NCBI RefSeq assembly: GCF_042651465.1 | Contig: NZ_JBHSCZ010000001.1 | Location: 930,001 to 994,000, forward strand | Direction of reading: 5' to 3' | Origin: Ferruginibacter yonginensis | GTDB taxonomy: Bacteria > Bacteroidota > Bacteroidia > Chitinophagales > Chitinophagaceae | DNA length: 64,000 bases | In this document: in pieces, positions 55,978 to 63,939 of the stretch | Numbering within the stretch: position 1 is the first letter of the stretch | How the letters are laid out: each line of letters opens with the position of its first letter | The notes under the pieces: model-generated | What the model was told of the DNA's origin: nothing | The model's input: only the letters and a program-made list of their open reading frames with translations | Databases searched by the model: none | Program-made: the position numbers and the translations under genes

Positions 55978-58029
55978 CTACCAAATACGAGCCCTGTTTG
56001 CAGGAGCGATGTACATAGAATCCCCCACTTGCACATTAAATGCAGCATAAAATGGGTCAAAATTTGCCAACGGACCATTAATTCTAAATACTTCGGGTGA
56101 ATGTGGGTCGGTTAATAATCGTGTACGCATGGTTTCATCTCTGGTTTTGATACGCCAAATTTGAGCATACCCTAAAAAGAAACGTTGATCAGGCGTAAAG
56201 CCATCAATTTTTTCATTTGATTGTCCTTGCTTGGTCATTTTAAAGGCATCGTATGCAATGGCAATACCACCAAAATCAGCAATATTTTCTCCCAAAGTGA
56301 GTGCACCATTCACATGCATATTACCGAATAAAGTATATGCATTGTATTGCTTAACCACCATGGCTGTTTTTGCATTAAACTTTTTATCATCACCTTTAGC
56401 CCACCAATTTTTTAAGTTGCCTTGGTAATCATATTGACTACCTTGGTCATCAAAACCATGCGTCATTTCATGCCCTATTACCATACCAATACCACCATAA
56501 TTAATAGCATCATCAGCATTTACATCAAAAAAAGGAAATTGTAAAATGCCAGCTGGGAAAACAATTTCATTGTTGGTGGGGTTGTAATAGGCATTTACGG
56601 TGGGAGGCGTCATATCCCAATCTGTTTTGTCAACCGGTTTGCTCAATTTAGCAATACGTTCAGCATGCTCATGTTTACTGATGCTTTTAGCACTGTTGAA
56701 AAAATCATTTCTATCAATACTAACATCATCGTATGATTTCCATTTAGTTGTGTAACCAATTTTCTTTAAAAAAGAGTTGAGCTTAATGGTCGCAATAGCT
56801 TTGGTACTATCACTCATCCACTCACTTTTTTGAATACGAATGGCAAAGGCTTTTTGTAAGTTACTTACAAGCTCATCCATACGTTTTTTTGCAGCTTCGG
56901 TAAAATAGGTTTTTACATAAAGTTGGCCAAGTAAATCACCCAAACTACCATCTACCCTGCTCACCATTTTCTTCCAACGTTCGTTATCAGTTTTTTGTCC
57001 GCTAAACACTTTTGAAAAATTAAAAGCAGCATCTCTCATTGCTTTATTTAATAATGATGCATTGTTGCTTAAGTATACAAAAGCAAGTTTACTTTTAAAA
57101 ACACTCAACATGTTGGGAGCAATTAATTTATTTAGTGCTTCGTAATATTTAGGTTGTTGAATATTTACACTATCAACCGTAGCATTCATGGCTTTAAAAA
57201 AATTAGACCAACCAATATTAGGCTGTGCCTTATCCAAATCAACCAAGCTCATTTTATTGTAATTCTTAATGGGGTCTCTTGTTTCAGCAGGTTTCAAATG
57301 CGATGTTGCCATCATTGTTTCAAGTGCTAGTAATTCATTGGCTGCTTTTATTGCAGTTGGTTCATCTTTACCTGATAATACAAATAATTGTTTTGCATAT
57401 GTAACCAATGCTGCTCTTGCTGCAATGCTAGCACTATCTTGCTTTGTGTAATAATCTTTTTCTGGCAACGATAAACCTGATTGGCTAAATATTGCTAGGT
57501 TGCGTTGGCTATTTTTTTCATCGGCGCCAACATAAAACCCTAGTAATCCATGTGATTCACCACTAGCATACAATGCTGTGGCTAAAGGCATAATACCATT
57601 GATATCATTTACAGAATCAATTTTAGCTATAACTGCTTTAACAGGTGTTACACCAATTTTTTCAAGACCAATAGTATCCATACCAGCTGCATAAAAGTCA
57701 CCTACTTTTTGCTCTAAACTTCCTTTTGCATTATTGGTTGCAGCTGCTTTTTCTAAAATAGTTTTCAGTGCTTTTTGATTGCTTTCATATAGCGTATAAA
57801 AACTACCCCAACCTGTTTGATCATTTGGAATGGTAGTTATTTTTAACCAAGCACCATTGGCATATTCAAAGAAATTATTGCCAGGTTTTACAGATGTATC
57901 CATTCCAGCCACATCAAAAAATTGGGTTACTTTTTCTGTTGCTATAGTAGCAGGTTCAGCAGCTTTTGGGTTATTGCATGCTGCAACAAACATGAGGGGT
58001 AAACCCCATTTTATAAAACGAACATTCAT
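55978..58029 (-). CDS. M13-family (neprilysin/PepO-like) metallopeptidase, lipoprotein
   Basis: A 683-aa zinc endopeptidase. The N-terminus has a lipobox ending at C18 (FVAAC), so it is probably membrane anchored in the periplasm or outer membrane. The M13 zinc motif is H520-E521-M-T-H524, with third ligand E581 in ENIADFGG; NAYYNPTNNEIVFPAGI (NAYY) is the substrate-binding strand and the C-terminus ends in the RIW typical of the family. Such enzymes cut short peptides. The gene sits between rplL and rpoB, an unusual place, and follows a terminator, so it has separate transcription from the ribosomal genes. Confidence 0.95.
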   Translation of the reverse strand: MNVRFIKWGLPLMFVAACNNPKAAEPATIATEKVTQFFDVAGMDTSVKPGNNFFEYANGAWLKITTIPNDQTGWGSFYTLYESNQKALKTILEKAAATNNAKGSLEQKVGDFYAAGMDTIGLEKIGVTPVKAVIAKIDSVNDINGIMPLATALYASGESHGLLGFYVGADEKNSQRNLAIFSQSGLSLPEKDYYTKQDSASIAARAALVTYAKQLFVLSGKDEPTAIKAANELLALETMMATSHLKPAETRDPIKNYNKMSLVDLDKAQPNIGWSNFFKAMNATVDSVNIQQPKYYEALNKLIAPNMLSVFKSKLAFVYLSNNASLLNKAMRDAAFNFSKVFSGQKTDNERWKKMVSRVDGSLGDLLGQLYVKTYFTEAAKKRMDELVSNLQKAFAIRIQKSEWMSDSTKAIATIKLNSFLKKIGYTTKWKSYDDVSIDRNDFFNSAKSISKHEHAERIAKLSKPVDKTDWDMTPPTVNAYYNPTNNEIVFPAGILQFPFFDVNADDAINYGGIGMVIGHEMTHGFDDQGSQYDYQGNLKNWWAKGDDKKFNAKTAMVVKQYNAYTLFGNMHVNGALTLGENIADFGGIAIAYDAFKMTKQGQSNEKIDGFTPDQRFFLGYAQIWRIKTRDETMRTRLLTDPHSPEVFRINGPLANFDPFYAAFNVQVGDSMYIAPANRARIW

Positions 58030-58129
58030 ACTTATTTATTTAGTCTGTAAATATCTACAATACTATTGTTATTGAAAAATGAAATATACAAACGGTAAGT
58101 ATTACAAGTTCATTAAAAAGTTTAATGCA

Positions 58130-58157
58130 AAAAAATACCCTTGCAAAACTGCAAGGG
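58130..58157 (-). terminator. Terminator after rplL
   Basis: A perfect 8-bp stem (CCCTTGCA/TGCAAGGG) with a 4-base loop and, on the minus strand, a TATTTTTTT tail. It closes the rplKAJL transcript and separates it from the M13 and rpoBC genes. Confidence 0.9.
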
Positions 58158-58182
58158 CATTTTATAAATTATAATGCAATAA

Positions 58183-58551
58183 TTAAGCGATTTCAACTTC
58201 AGCACCAGCTTCAGTTAATTTAGCTTTTAAATCATCAGCTGTTGCTTTATCAACACCTTCTTTAATTGGTTTTGGAGCACCATCTACTAAGTCTTTAGCT
58301 TCTTTTAAGCCTAAACCAGTAAGATCTTTAACGATTTTTACAACCGCTAATTTGTTAGCGCCACCGCTCTTCAAGATTACGTTGAAAGAAGTTTTTTCTT
58401 CCGCTGCTGCTGGACCTTCGCCTGCGCTTACTACAACTGCTGCTGCAGCTGGTTCAATACCGTACTCTGATTTTAAGAATTCTGCTAATTCTTGTACTTC
58501 TTTTACTGTTAAACCTACTAGGTTTTCAGCTAGTGCTTTAATATCTGCCAT
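58183..58551 (-). CDS. rplL: 50S ribosomal protein L7/L12
   Basis: A 122-aa ribosomal stalk protein, the normal length. The N-terminal dimerisation part (ADIKALAENLVGLTVKEVQELAEFLK), the Ala-rich hinge (AAAAVVVSAGEGPAAAEEK), and the C-terminal factor-binding domain (TSFNVILKSGGANKLAVVKIVKDLTGLGLKEAKDLVDGAPK) are all intact. It recruits GTPase factors such as EF-Tu and EF-G. It is the last gene of the rplKAJL unit, 79 bases after rplJ, with a small CCGCC/GGCGG hairpin (58568-58572 and 58591-58595) in that interval. Confidence 0.98.
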   Translation of the reverse strand: MADIKALAENLVGLTVKEVQELAEFLKSEYGIEPAAAAVVVSAGEGPAAAEEKTSFNVILKSGGANKLAVVKIVKDLTGLGLKEAKDLVDGAPKPIKEGVDKATADDLKAKLTEAGAEVEIA

Positions 58552-58630
58552 TGTTGTTTGTTTTTTTCCGCCTTCATTGTTTGTTACTCCGGCGGATGTG
58601 TTATTAAAAAAAATATACTTTAAAATTCAA

Positions 58631-59230
58631 TTACGCTTCTGGTGTAGCTGCTTCATCTGTAGCTGCAGCTGGTGCTTCAGTTGCAGGTGCTACTACTTCT
58701 GGTGCTGCTTCAACTGCTGGAGCTTCTTCTGTAGTAGCTGATGCATTATCTTTATTTTGCAAAGCACCTATTACACGTTGTATTGGCGCTTGTAATAAAC
58801 CAATTACTTCACCAATTAATTCATTCTTAGTTTTGATTTGTGTAAGCGCTTTCAATTGATTGTCGCCAACAAATATATCACCATTAATAAAAGCTGCTTT
58901 TAAAACAGGCTTTTCGTTATTATTTGCCTTACGGAAACCGCTTAAAATCATAGCTGGTTCCTTAGGGTTTTCGCTGAACATTAATGCAGTTACTTGGTGT
59001 AATGAATCGAACACACCAGCATATTTTTCTGCATCAATACTTTCTAAAGCTTTCTTAATTAAAGTATTTTTAGCCACTTTCATTTCCACTTGCTTATTAA
59101 AGCAATGGCTACGTAAAGTGCTAATTTGTGCTACTGATAAACTTTCAGTATCGGTTATGTAGAAGTTGTTGTATTGATTAAATTTACCTTTCAGTAATTC
59201 AATCACTTCATTTTTTTCTTGTTTTGTCAT
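58631..59230 (-). CDS. rplJ: 50S ribosomal protein L10 with Ala/Glu/Pro-rich tail
   Basis: A 199-aa protein that anchors L7/L12 dimers to the ribosome. The conserved body (KNEVIELLKGKFNQYNNFYITDTESL, KVAKNTLIKKALES, SENPKEPAMILSGFRK) ends near residue 160. The last 37 residues are low-complexity A, E, P, V and T repeats (EEAPAVEAAPEVVAPATEAPAAA), beyond the usual 165-175 residues. The tail may be flexible and would place the stalk further out. It lies 57 bases after rplA. Confidence 0.96.
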   Translation of the reverse strand: MTKQEKNEVIELLKGKFNQYNNFYITDTESLSVAQISTLRSHCFNKQVEMKVAKNTLIKKALESIDAEKYAGVFDSLHQVTALMFSENPKEPAMILSGFRKANNNEKPVLKAAFINGDIFVGDNQLKALTQIKTKNELIGEVIGLLQAPIQRVIGALQNKDNASATTEEAPAVEAAPEVVAPATEAPAAATDEAATPEA

Positions 59231-59257
59231 TTCAATTATTTTTTAAAAATGTTGTAG

Positions 59258-59279
59258 CCTTCGACAAGCTTAGGATGAC
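59258..59279. repeat. Dispersed intergenic element, GTCATCCTnAGCTTGTCGAAGG type
   Basis: Within the rplA-rplJ gap the minus strand carries a 22-bp sequence that differs at one base from a motif I know as a widely dispersed repeat in Bacteroidota intergenic regions. The CCTTCGACA start also occurs at 25643-25651 in the hairpin cluster. Confidence 0.45.
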
Positions 59280-59287
59280 CACATTTT

Positions 59288-59977
59288 TTAGTTTTGAACA
59301 GATTTAGTGTCAATCATAATACCTGGGCTCATAGAGCTTGCCATGCTTACACCTTTAAGGTAAGTACCTTTTGAAGTAGCAGGTTTCAACTTAATTAAAG
59401 CATTGATAAACTCCATAGAATTTTCAGCTAATTTTTCAGGTGCAAAACTTACACGACCGATAGAAGCATGAATAATACCTGATTTATCAACTTTAAAAGC
59501 GATTTTACCACCTTTTAAGTCTTTTACTGCACCTGCTACATCATTGGTAACAGTACCAGTTTTAGGGTTTGGCATTAAGTTACGAGGACCTAATACTTTA
59601 CCTAATTTACCCATTTTAGGCATTACTGATGGTGTTGCTACGATCACATCAACGTCTGTCCAACCACCTTCAATTTTTGCGATATATTCATCTAAACCTA
59701 CAAAATCAGCACCAGCAGCAGTTGCTTCGGCTTCTTTATCTGGTGTACATAATACCAAAACCTTTTTAGTTTTACCTGTACCGTGAGGTAATGAAACTGT
59801 ACCACGAATGGCTTGATCAGCTTTTTTAGGATCTACACCTAAACGTACGTGTAAATCAACAGAGCTATCAAATTTTGTTGTGTTAATATCTTTTACCAAA
59901 GCAGTTGCCTCTTTAAGCGTATAAGCTTTATTAGCATCAACCTTAGCGTTTGCTATTTTTCTTTTTTTAGTAATCAT
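59288..59977 (-). CDS. rplA: 50S ribosomal protein L1
   Basis: A 229-aa ribosomal protein of usual length. It has the two-domain L1 pattern: the N-terminal VDLHVRLGVDPKKADQAIRGTVSLPHGTGK, domain II with CTPDKEAEATAAGADFVG and IATPSVMPKMGKLGKVLGPRNLMPNPK, and the C-terminal GKIAFKVDKSGIIHASIGRVSF. L1 binds 23S rRNA at the exit site and, in several bacteria, its own operon leader mRNA. It is 45 bases after rplK, with a short CCTGCC/GGCAGG hairpin (60003-60018) between them. Confidence 0.98.
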   Translation of the reverse strand: MITKKRKIANAKVDANKAYTLKEATALVKDINTTKFDSSVDLHVRLGVDPKKADQAIRGTVSLPHGTGKTKKVLVLCTPDKEAEATAAGADFVGLDEYIAKIEGGWTDVDVIVATPSVMPKMGKLGKVLGPRNLMPNPKTGTVTNDVAGAVKDLKGGKIAFKVDKSGIIHASIGRVSFAPEKLAENSMEFINALIKLKPATSKGTYLKGVSMASSMSPGIMIDTKSVQN

Positions 59978-60022
59978 TTTTTTATTTGTTTGTTGGTGAC
60001 AACCTGCCTGCTGGCAGGGAGA

Positions 60023-60466
60023 TTAATTTTCCCAAGGTGCTTTACCTTCTACAGTAAGCCCCATGCTGCGTGCAGTACCAGCTACCATGCTCATTGCGCT
60101 ATTAAGCGTAAAAGCATTTAAGTCAGGCATTTTGTCTTTCGCAATTTCTTCTACTTGTGCCCAAGTTACCTTACCCACTTTTACACGGTTTGGTTCTTTA
60201 GAGCCACTAGTAATTTTTGCAGCATCCATTAGCTGTACAGCAGCTGGAGGAGTTTTAATTACAAAATCAAATGATTTGTCACCGTAAACAGTGATGAGAA
60301 CTGGTAATACTTTACCTGGTTTGTCTTGAGTTCTAGCATTGAATTGCTTACAGAACTCCATGATGTTGATACCTTTAGAACCCAAAGCAGGCCCAATTGG
60401 CGGTGCTGGATTGGCTTGTCCTCCCTTACATTGGAGTTTAACATAGCCGGTGATTTCTTTAGCCAT
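60023..60466 (-). CDS. rplK: 50S ribosomal protein L11
   Basis: A 147-aa ribosomal protein of usual length. KEITGYVKLQCKGGQANPAPPIGPALGSKGINIMEFCKQFNART is the classic N-terminal domain with the proline-rich hinge, and the C-terminal RNA-binding domain has FVIKTPPAAVQLMDAAK and GTARSMGLTVEG. L11 forms the GTPase-associated centre. It opens the rplKAJL unit, with its own promoter and a structured leader upstream. Confidence 0.98.
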   Translation of the reverse strand: MAKEITGYVKLQCKGGQANPAPPIGPALGSKGINIMEFCKQFNARTQDKPGKVLPVLITVYGDKSFDFVIKTPPAAVQLMDAAKITSGSKEPNRVKVGKVTWAQVEEIAKDKMPDLNAFTLNSAMSMVAGTARSMGLTVEGKAPWEN

Positions 60467-60488
60467 ATTTTATTTTTTTGGTGATAAC

Positions 60489-60560
60489 GTTTTACCATTT
60501 GGTAAAACTCCCAATGCTGTAAATTTGTTTACAACATATTCAAAAGAACTATTTGGGAGT
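60489..60560 (-). ncRNA. Structured leader of the rplKAJL mRNA
   Basis: The 5' leader can form an outer helix ACTCCCA/TGGGAGT (60507-60513 with 60554-60560) enclosing a perfect 6-bp hairpin TGTAAA-TTTG-TTTACA (60518-60533), then a near-perfect palindrome GTTTTACCA/TGGTAAAAC (60489-60508) about 20 bases before the rplK start. The outer helix starts a few bases after the inferred transcription start. Such leaders in other bacteria bind L1 or L11 for feedback control; here that role is inferred. Confidence 0.55.
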
Positions 60561-60561
60561 G

Positions 60562-60590
60562 CAAAAGTAGTATTTTATTTTTAAATACAA
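60562..60590 (-). promoter_or_regulatory. Bacteroidota-type promoter of rplKAJL
   Basis: Reading the minus strand, TTG (60588-60590), an 18-base A/T spacer and TACTTTTG (60562-60569) match the Bacteroidota sigma-A pattern (TTG, 17-23 bases, TAnnTTTG) exactly. Transcription would start around 60555-60560, giving a leader of about 90 bases before rplK. Confidence 0.75.
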
Positions 60591-60731
60591 CACTTTTGTG
60601 GCACATTTTATACTTGCTCTTACTATTTACGTAATAAAAAAAGGGCTTTAACAAATTTTAAGCGAAATGGTTGAAAGCTACCAACAAATATTACGTAATT
60701 ACAGTACAAATCAAATTCAAATTAGTTTATC

Positions 60732-61412
60732 ATGAAAAAAATAACACAATTATTTTCTGTTTCATTGTTCACGGCACTTGTTATTACACAAATAAGTTGT
60801 GCTCAAACAAGCACTAACAAAAAAGAAGAAAAGAAAACAACTGAAAACAGTGTAATGCTTGCAGCACCTGCTGCTAATGGAAAAGCAGTGGCTGCATTTG
60901 CTGAGGGATGCTTTTGGTGCTCTGTTCATATTTTTGAAGCTGTAAACGGCGTTGACAGTGCAATTGCCGGATATGCAGGTGGTCGTACCAAAAACCCAAC
61001 ATATAGAGAAGTAGGAACAGAAACAACCGGTCATGCCGAATCAGTGATGGTGTATTATGATCCAAAAGTAGTAAGCTACGATGAGTTGTTAAACGTATTT
61101 TTTACTTCGCAAGACCCTACTACGCCTGACCAACAAGGGCCAGACAGAGGCTCTTCTTACAGATCAGTAATATTTTATAAAACACCTGAAGAAAAAGCAC
61201 TAGCAGATGCTGCTATTGTAAAGTACAATAAATCGGGTATGTTCAAAAAGCCAATTGTAACAGAAGTAAAAAATCTAGATATTTTTTATAGGGCAGAAGA
61301 GTACCATCAACACTACATCATTAAAAACCCGAACGATAGTTATGTAACAAATGTATCGCTTCCAAGGTTTGAATTGTTTAAAGCAACCTACAAAGGCAAA
61401 TTAAAAGAATAA
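60732..61412 (+). CDS. msrA: Peptide-methionine (S)-S-oxide reductase, exported or lipid-anchored
   Basis: A 226-aa methionine sulfoxide reductase A. The catalytic site is G59-C60-F61-W62 in FAEGCFWCSVHIFEA, with a second Cys at 63; GYAGGRTKNPTYREV, GTETTGHAESVMVYYDP and FFTSQDPTTPDQQGPDRGSSYRS are family signatures. The N-terminal 23 residues form a signal peptide ending at Cys23 (ITQISC), so the protein is probably exported and perhaps a lipoprotein, repairing oxidised envelope proteins. Unlike its neighbours it is on the plus strand, between nusG and rplK, and has its own terminator. Confidence 0.95.
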   Translation: MKKITQLFSVSLFTALVITQISCAQTSTNKKEEKKTTENSVMLAAPAANGKAVAAFAEGCFWCSVHIFEAVNGVDSAIAGYAGGRTKNPTYREVGTETTGHAESVMVYYDPKVVSYDELLNVFFTSQDPTTPDQQGPDRGSSYRSVIFYKTPEEKALADAAIVKYNKSGMFKKPIVTEVKNLDIFYRAEEYHQHYIIKNPNDSYVTNVSLPRFELFKATYKGKLKE

Positions 61413-61430
61413 TGTAGCATTACTATAAAA

Positions 61431-61457
61431 AAGGCACCTTTTCAAGGTGCCTTTTTT
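61431..61457 (+). terminator. Terminator of msrA
   Basis: The stem AAGGCACCTT/AAGGTGCCTT with a small loop is followed by a T run on the plus strand and preceded by an A run. It lies 18 bases after the msrA stop. Confidence 0.88.
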
Positions 61458-61472
61458 ATGAAGTAAACACAA

Positions 61473-61499
61473 CAAAAAAGCCCCACAAAAGTGGGGCTT
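61473..61499 (-). terminator. Terminator of secE-nusG
   Basis: The stem AGCCCCAC/GTGGGGCT with loop AAAA is followed on the minus strand by T6, about 20 bases past the nusG stop. It prevents read-through from nusG into antisense msrA and on to rplK. Confidence 0.88.
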
Positions 61500-61520
61500 A
61501 CTATAAAATTTCAATAAATA

Positions 61521-62123
61521 TTATGCTAATTTTTCAACCTGCATGTAACTAAGTTCAACTGGTGTAGCTCTACCAAAAATCTTCACTTGTACTTTTAATT
61601 TTTTCTTCTCATCATTAACTTCTTCAATAACACCATTAAAGTCATTGAATGGACCGTCAATAATTTTGATAGTTTCACCAACTATGAAAGGTTCAGATAA
61701 TGTAACACCACCTTGGTCCGTCATTTCATCTACCTTACCTAACATTTTGTTCACTTCAGCTTTTCTTAAAGAAATGATATTTCCTTTTGAACCTTTACCG
61801 TCTGTAAGAAAATGCATTACGTTACTAATACCACTGATATGCTGAATAATATCATCTGTTAATTTTCCATCAGCAACTTCAATCATAATATAACCAGGGT
61901 AGAAGTTTCTTTCTCTCATCACTTTTTTACCGTTGGCAACTTTGTAAACTTTTTCAACTGGTAAAAATATTTGTGATATTATTTTCTCCCAACCATTACG
62001 AACAATATCCTTATCAAGATACTCTTTTATTTTACGCTCTTTACCACTTACCACACGAAGTACATACCACTTGTTTTCTTTCTCTACTTTTTCGCCGGTA
62101 TTGGTAGTTATTAGTTCTTCCAT
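61521..62123 (-). CDS. nusG: Transcription termination/antitermination factor NusG
   Basis: A 200-aa NusG. The N-terminal NGN domain has KWYVLRVVSGKERKIKEYLDK and VEKVYKVANGKKVMRERNFYPGYIMIEV, and the C-terminal KOW domain has GETIKIIDGPFNDFNGVIEEVNDEKKKLKVQVKIFGR. It binds the RNA polymerase clamp and links it to Rho or ribosomes. Start at 62123, seven bases after secE. The pair forms a short transcription unit ended by a terminator, so rplK does not follow directly as it does in many genomes. Confidence 0.97.
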   Translation of the reverse strand: MEELITTNTGEKVEKENKWYVLRVVSGKERKIKEYLDKDIVRNGWEKIISQIFLPVEKVYKVANGKKVMRERNFYPGYIMIEVADGKLTDDIIQHISGISNVMHFLTDGKGSKGNIISLRKAEVNKMLGKVDEMTDQGGVTLSEPFIVGETIKIIDGPFNDFNGVIEEVNDEKKKLKVQVKIFGRATPVELSYMQVEKLA

Positions 62124-62130
62124 GATGTAA

Positions 62131-62325
62131 TTACTTGAATAAAGAATAAATAAATTTCATTGAACCATTTGCTACAAAATCCATCACACCAACTAAAAGT
62201 GTAATAAATAAGGTAGCACCAAGTACAATCATGGTTGATTGTGTTAATTGTTCCCACTTAGGCCAACTAACTTTTTCGGTTAATTCAATGTAAGATTCTT
62301 TTACAAAAACTGTGAATTTGTTCAT
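62131..62325 (-). CDS. secE: Preprotein translocase subunit SecE
   Basis: A 64-aa protein with the short SecE form: a conserved amphipathic helix (FVKESYIELTEKVSWPKWEQLTQST) followed by one membrane helix (MIVLGATLFITLLVGVMDFVA). It is part of the inner-membrane SecYEG channel. It precedes nusG by seven bases and follows tRNA-Trp, the normal Bacteroidota arrangement. Confidence 0.95.
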   Translation of the reverse strand: MNKFTVFVKESYIELTEKVSWPKWEQLTQSTMIVLGATLFITLLVGVMDFVANGSMKFIYSLFK

Positions 62326-62401
62326 AAAAACAATTTACTAATGTTATAATGTGCTAAAGATCAACGCTCCGAATTATTTAGAAGAGTCTCACATTTGTTA
62401 G

Positions 62402-62472
62402 CACGGGCACTAGGATTCGAACCCAGATCAAAGGTTTTGGAGACCCGTATGCTACCGTTGCACCATGCCCGT
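62402..62472 (-). tRNA. tRNA-Trp (CCA)
   Basis: A 71-nt cloverleaf on the minus strand. The acceptor ACGGGCA pairs with TGCCCGT and the discriminator is G; the anticodon loop CTCCAAA gives CCA, and the T-loop is GGGTTCGAATCC. No encoded 3' CCA. It lies between tuf and secE. Confidence 0.96.
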
Positions 62473-62492
62473 AGAAGTATTTACTATAAAGT

Positions 62493-62527
62493 ACAAAGTA
62501 CTTAGATGCTAGATCTAAGTACTTTGT
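62493..62527 (-). repeat. Perfect 15-bp inverted repeat between tuf and tRNA-Trp
   Basis: Arms 62493-62507 and 62513-62527 (ACAAAGTACTTAGAT and its complement) enclose GCTAG. A second hairpin, GTACTAA-ATAC-TTAGTAC (62556-62573), lies right after the tuf stop and shares the TTAGTAC core. Neither has a clean T tract, so they may be mRNA-stabilising or processing hairpins more than terminators. Confidence 0.8.
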
Positions 62528-62579
62528 AAAGATATAAATACTATTTTATTTCTTTGTACTAAATACTTAGTACGCAATA

Positions 62580-63767
62580 CTACTTGATAATTTCAGTAAC
62601 CTGACCAGCACCTACTGTACGGCCACCTTCACGAATCGCAAATTTCAAACCTTTTTCCATTGCGATTGGTTGAATTAACTTAACTGTAAAGTTAGTGTTA
62701 TCACCAGGCATGATCATTTCAGTACCTTCGTTCAAAGTTACTTCACCAGTTACATCCGTAGTACGGAAGTAAAACTGAGGACGGTATTTGTTGAAGAATG
62801 GGGTGTGACGACCACCTTCTTCTTTGCTTAATACGTAAACCTCACCTTTAAATTCAGTATGCGGAGTAATAGAACCTGGCTTACAAAGTACCATACCACG
62901 ACGGATTTGAGTTTTTTCAATACCACGTAATAATAAACCTGCGTTATCACCAGCCTCACCTTCGTCCAATAATTTTTTGAACATTTCAACACCTGTACAA
63001 GTAGTAGATAATGGTTTTTCCATTAAACCAACGATTTCAATTGGTTCACCTACTTTTACACGGCCTCTTTCAATACGACCAGTTGCAACCGTACCACGAC
63101 CAGTGATAGAGAATACATCCTCAACACTCATCAAGAAAGGTAAGTCAACTAAACGTGGAGGAACTGGAATGTAGCTATCAACAGCTTCCATCAACTCAGT
63201 AACTTTAGCTACCCATTGTGGATCACCTGCTAATGCACCTGTTGCAGAACCTTGGATGATTGGTGTGTTATCGCCATCAAAACCGTAAGAAGAAAGTAAT
63301 TCACGTACTTCCATTTCTACTAATTCTAATAATTCTGGGTCATCAACCAAATCAACTTTGTTCATGAATACAACAAGCTTAGGAACACCTACCTGGCGAG
63401 CCAATAAGATGTGTTCTTTAGTTTGTGGCATTGGACCATCAGTTGCAGCTACTACTAAGATAGCACCATCCATTTGTGCAGCACCAGTAATCATGTTCTT
63501 TACATAATCGGCGTGACCTGGACAATCTACGTGAGCGTAGTGACGAGAGTCAGTTTGATATTCTACGTGAGCAGTATTGATCGTGATACCTCTTTCTTTT
63601 TCCTCTGGAGCACCATCGATATCATCGTAATTTTTCTTTTCCGCTAAACCTCTTTTTGACAAAACATCGGTTATAGCGGCTGTTAGGGTTGTTTTACCAT
63701 GATCCACGTGACCGATAGTACCAACGTTAAGATGGGGTTTATCCCTCTTGAATGATTCTTTTGCCAT
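62580..63767 (-). CDS. tuf: Elongation factor Tu
   Basis: A 395-aa translational GTPase of normal length. It has the G1 loop GHVDHGKTT (19-27), DCPGHADYV and NKVDLVDD for nucleotide binding, the effector region EEKERGITINTAHVEYQT, and domains II and III (VEMFKKLLDEGEAGDN, RGGRTVGAGQVTEIIK). It brings aminoacyl-tRNA to the ribosome. It sits 100 bases after tRNA-Thr on the same strand and is probably co-transcribed with it. Confidence 0.99.
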   Translation of the reverse strand: MAKESFKRDKPHLNVGTIGHVDHGKTTLTAAITDVLSKRGLAEKKNYDDIDGAPEEKERGITINTAHVEYQTDSRHYAHVDCPGHADYVKNMITGAAQMDGAILVVAATDGPMPQTKEHILLARQVGVPKLVVFMNKVDLVDDPELLELVEMEVRELLSSYGFDGDNTPIIQGSATGALAGDPQWVAKVTELMEAVDSYIPVPPRLVDLPFLMSVEDVFSITGRGTVATGRIERGRVKVGEPIEIVGLMEKPLSTTCTGVEMFKKLLDEGEAGDNAGLLLRGIEKTQIRRGMVLCKPGSITPHTEFKGEVYVLSKEEGGRHTPFFNKYRPQFYFRTTDVTGEVTLNEGTEMIMPGDNTNFTVKLIQPIAMEKGLKFAIREGGRTVGAGQVTEIIK

Positions 63768-63867
63768 TGTTTTTATTTTATTATTTGTTTTGAAAATTGG
63801 TTCTTGCTTAACGTCGTAGAACTACCGACTTTTATTTTTAAACGCTTACGCATTTGTTTTTTTATTG

Positions 63868-63939
63868 AGCCATCAATGAGAATCGAACTCATGACCCCTT
63901 CCCTACCAAGGAAGTGCTCTACCCCTGAGCTACGACGGC
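63868..63939 (-). tRNA. tRNA-Thr (GGT)
   Basis: A 72-nt cloverleaf on the minus strand. The acceptor GCCGTCG pairs with TGATGGC (two G-T pairs), the anticodon stem-loop CTTCC-TTGGTAG-GGAAG gives GGT, and the T-arm is TGAGTTCGATTCTCA. The discriminator is T. It directly precedes tuf, a common arrangement in this phylum; more tRNAs may lie beyond the window edge. Confidence 0.95.
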
